A stretch of DNA of 64,000 nucleotides from Roseovarius sp. SCSIO 43702 (lineage in GTDB: Bacteria; Pseudomonadota; Alphaproteobacteria; Rhodobacterales; Rhodobacteraceae). Shown piece by piece: positions 62,192 to 64,000 of the stretch. Location: contig NZ_CP080623.1 in assembly GCF_019599045.1 (NCBI RefSeq), positions 1,138,501 through 1,202,500 of the forward strand, given 5' to 3'. Made by a program: the position numbers and the translations under genes. Below the pieces are notes generated by a model. It made no database searches and was not told the origin of the DNA. It saw only the letters and a list, made by a program, of their open reading frames with translations. Position 1 is the first letter of the stretch; each line of letters opens with the position of its first letter.

Positions 62192-62836
62192 CTACCTCGA
62201 CCGCCAAGTGTCGCGCCAGCGTTTGAAGCGCGAGCGCCGGTCGACATAGGCGTCCCCCGCCGCATCCCAGCGGGCGTCGATATCATCGAGCATGGGGTCG
62301 ATCCGACGTGCGCGGAAGCGGCGCCAGCGCGCCCAGATCGCCCAGACGAATGCGAAGAAGAGCGTCAGGATGATCGTGTTGACCCAGGGAAACCGCCAGT
62401 AATCGGGGCCGGGGACGGGCTTGATCGAGATGGCATTGGGAAAGATCGTCAAGAACTCGTTGCGCCAGCCGTAATGCTTGATCGAGACCCATTCGGGATC
62501 GGCCTTGGTCGAAATGGCATCGTTGGCATCGGTATAGAGATTGGCGGTGTCGAACTTGAAGTAGGGCGGCCAGTTCCAGCCCGTATCCTCGTTGCGGTAG
62601 ACGATGGGCTTGCCGTTGGGACGCACGGCCTGGATGAACTGCACGTAGCGGCTGTCACGGACGCCCGAGGAGTCGTCGGGTTCGGACCAGAAGATGCGCG
62701 TCCAGTCGTCGAGGTTGATGTTTTCCTCGTAGGTGTTGACGATGCGCACCGTGTCGCGTTGCGGCAGCGTATAGTGGAAGAAGGCGGCGACGATGACCCA
62801 GAAGGTGATCCAGAACGCCCATTTCACATAGACCAT
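62192..62836 (-). CDS. DUF1523 family membrane protein
   Basis: The 214-residue protein has one helix at the N-terminus (VKWAFWITFWVIVAAFFHYTL) and one near 150-170 (VNTIILTLFFAFVWAIWARW), with a periplasmic domain between (RDTVRIVNTYEENINLDDWTRIF) and a basic cytoplasmic tail. This is the layout of DUF1523, found in alphaproteobacteria, with unknown function. It is the third gene of a tight minus-strand run with the 88-residue protein 10 bases upstream. Confidence 0.8.
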   Translation of the reverse strand: MVYVKWAFWITFWVIVAAFFHYTLPQRDTVRIVNTYEENINLDDWTRIFWSEPDDSSGVRDSRYVQFIQAVRPNGKPIVYRNEDTGWNWPPYFKFDTANLYTDANDAISTKADPEWVSIKHYGWRNEFLTIFPNAISIKPVPGPDYWRFPWVNTIILTLFFAFVWAIWARWRRFRARRIDPMLDDIDARWDAAGDAYVDRRSRFKRWRDTWRSR

Positions 62837-62846
62837 GACGACCCTT

Positions 62847-63113
62847 TCAGTGGAAATTGGTCAGATAGATGATGATCCCGACAAGGCAGATGGGGATGAT
62901 GTAGACCCCGAGGATCAGCTTGCGACGCACCGAGCCGTCGTATTCCTTGAGCCCCTTCTCGATGAACGCGTCGTAATCCCCTTCGTGGCCGCCTTCCTCC
63001 CATTCTCGCTTGAGCTTGCCACGGCGCACGGAGCGGGACCAGAGCGACAGGATCACGTAGATGATCGTGAGCACCACGAAACCGATGACAACGAGCCGGG
63101 CCAGTGCGAACAT
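62847..63113 (-). CDS. small two-helix membrane protein
   Basis: The 88-residue protein has membrane segments at about 5-24 and 66-84 and a charged middle (KLKREWEEGGHEGDYDAFIEKGLKEYD). I recognise it only as a recurrent neighbour of DUF1523. It starts 4 bases after the stop of the large upstream gene, so the three genes are one operon. Confidence 0.75.
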   Translation of the reverse strand: MFALARLVVIGFVVLTIIYVILSLWSRSVRRGKLKREWEEGGHEGDYDAFIEKGLKEYDGSVRRKLILGVYIIPICLVGIIIYLTNFH

Positions 63114-63117
63114 TCCT

Positions 63118-64000
63118 CTACCTCCTCACCGGGCCCCAAGGGCCCACGCGCGCGATGGTCGCCTCGGAGACGGGCGGCGGCGGGGCGGGGTCCTCCATCG
63201 GTGCGTCATGGCCGAAAAGGGCCTTGCGCGTGCCGAGCTTGTCCACCTGATACTCGTTCACGAGGAAATCGACCACATATTCCTTCTTGGTTTCCGACCA
63301 CGTGCGGTAGCGGTCGTAGAAGGCCTGCTTGTGACAGATGAAGAGCTGCCGGATATCCTTGGGGGCAAGCTCGGCCAGCAGCATGTTGACGAGGTCGGCA
63401 TCGGGCGTGTCGGCGGCGCGGAGCGTGTGGAAATAGGCCGGATGCTCGGAGGTGATGGCGGGCCATGGGCCGTCGTTCTCGGCCCAGTTGACGAGGGCGG
63501 CGAGCGCGTGGAACTCCTGCGGCAGGCGCTCGGCGTTCTGGCGCGCGAGGCGGCGCATGTCGATGCGGGTGAGCCCGGCGAGGTCGAGGCCGCTGTCGGC
63601 CAGCGCGTCGACCACGATGAAATCCATCTTCTGCCGCAGGATCGCGCCCGCGTCGATGCCTCGCGCCTTGACGATGGGCTCGGCCAGCGCGTTGTCTTCG
63701 AGGAAGCGCGCGATGCGGTTGCGGTCGTCGAAGCCGAGCACCTGCGCGATGGGCGCACCGTCGAAGGTGGCGGGGTCGCCGGGGGTGACGAGGGCGGGGT
63801 GCGGCACGGCCTGGAATATGTAGGCGCCGCCGAAATGGGCGGTCCAGAAATTGCGCTGTTCGAAGCTCATCTCGGCCAGCGTCACGGGATTGCGCACGAT
63901 GTCGCCCGTTTCCTGGGCGAGGCCGATCATCTCGGCGATGAGCACGTCATCGAACCAGGCATCCTGCTCGTTGAGGAAGCGGTCGATCTTCTTCTCGAGC
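63118..64000 (-). CDS. large cytoplasmic protein of unknown function, C-terminal part (possibly DUF6638)
   Basis: The frame is open from the stop at 63118 to the right edge (about 293 codons), so the start lies outside. The visible part is soluble, with LEKKIDRFLNEQDAWFDDV near the edge, IDMRRLARQNAERLPQEFHAL and a Pro-rich end (APPPPPVSEATI). In Rhodobacteraceae a DUF6638 protein often precedes DUF1523 and I think this is it, but the name is from memory. No enzymatic motif is visible. Confidence 0.65.
   Translation of the reverse strand, partial: LEKKIDRFLNEQDAWFDDVLIAEMIGLAQETGDIVRNPVTLAEMSFEQRNFWTAHFGGAYIFQAVPHPALVTPGDPATFDGAPIAQVLGFDDRNRIARFLEDNALAEPIVKARGIDAGAILRQKMDFIVVDALADSGLDLAGLTRIDMRRLARQNAERLPQEFHALAALVNWAENDGPWPAITSEHPAYFHTLRAADTPDADLVNMLLAELAPKDIRQLFICHKQAFYDRYRTWSETKKEYVVDFLVNEYQVDKLGTRKALFGHDAPMEDPAPPPPVSEATIARVGPWGPVRR

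Overview
The window is a contiguous piece of a high-GC alphaproteobacterial chromosome, most likely from the Rhodobacteraceae (Roseobacter group). The evidence is the set of families (DUF6473, HIG1-type twin transmembrane protein, DUF1523, UbiK/BMFP next to lgt, RraB behind trxB, a fused carnitine dehydrogenase-thioesterase, many TRAP/ABC importers), the strong GC bias at third codon positions, and frequent 1-4 nt gene overlaps. No rRNA, tRNA, insertion sequence, prophage or CRISPR array is visible. The coding density is high; only one gap exceeds 300 bases (31386-31724).

Left part (1-26262) is mostly housekeeping and central metabolism: the tail of a MeaB-like GTPase, an ABC exporter, rpmB with promoter and terminator, a frameshifted secreted propeller-like gene, a sirtuin, a PLP lyase/amino-acid racemase pair, an SDR plus 3-hydroxybutyryl-CoA dehydrogenase pair, two unrelated plus-strand genes, etfBA, a PduO-type cobalamin adenosyltransferase, a HIG1 protein, apt, a LysE exporter, mtnP, a SulP transporter, an HWE histidine kinase, a flavin reductase, a GNAT, an EcsC protein, ptsP, lysC, a GT10 glycosyltransferase and a fused ATP sulfurylase/APS kinase.

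Middle part (26403-40535) holds an M20 amidohydrolase, an MBL hydrolase, RraB and trxB in one minus-strand run, a divergent Lrp regulator, a Hint-domain protein, a 47-residue protein, the pgeF / MidA-type methyltransferase / lgt run, ubiK, an S24-like repressor with a perfect dyad operator in front of it, a structured 214-base intergenic region with DnaA-box-like sites, a YbjN protein, the coupled proC-csaA-hydroxyacid dehydrogenase run and a long KAS III enzyme.

Right part (40586-64000) is catabolic. A divergent GlxA/CdhR-type regulator faces nine co-oriented, mostly overlapping genes (41603-51045) that can be read as a carnitine / gamma-butyrobetaine to glycine betaine pathway: BKACE (CdhC-like), a secreted unknown, an SDR, a fused carnitine dehydrogenase-thioesterase, a Rieske oxygenase, an acyl-CoA dehydrogenase, an ADP-forming acyl-CoA ligase, a DJ-1 protein and a CaiD-like hydratase. 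It is followed by an L,D-transpeptidase, a complete TRAP transporter (52889-56133) and a five-gene BMP-type ABC importer plus CodA-like deaminase operon (56311-62152). The window ends in a minus-strand cluster of DUF1523, a small membrane protein and a large protein cut by the edge.

The most interesting points are the assembled quaternary-amine CoA pathway with an ADP-forming ligase and a Rieske subunit without its reductase, the CodA-like deaminase whose alignment with E. coli CodA has Cys in place of Asp314, the repressor/dyad module at 35.9 kb, and the structured region at 36.3-36.5 kb.
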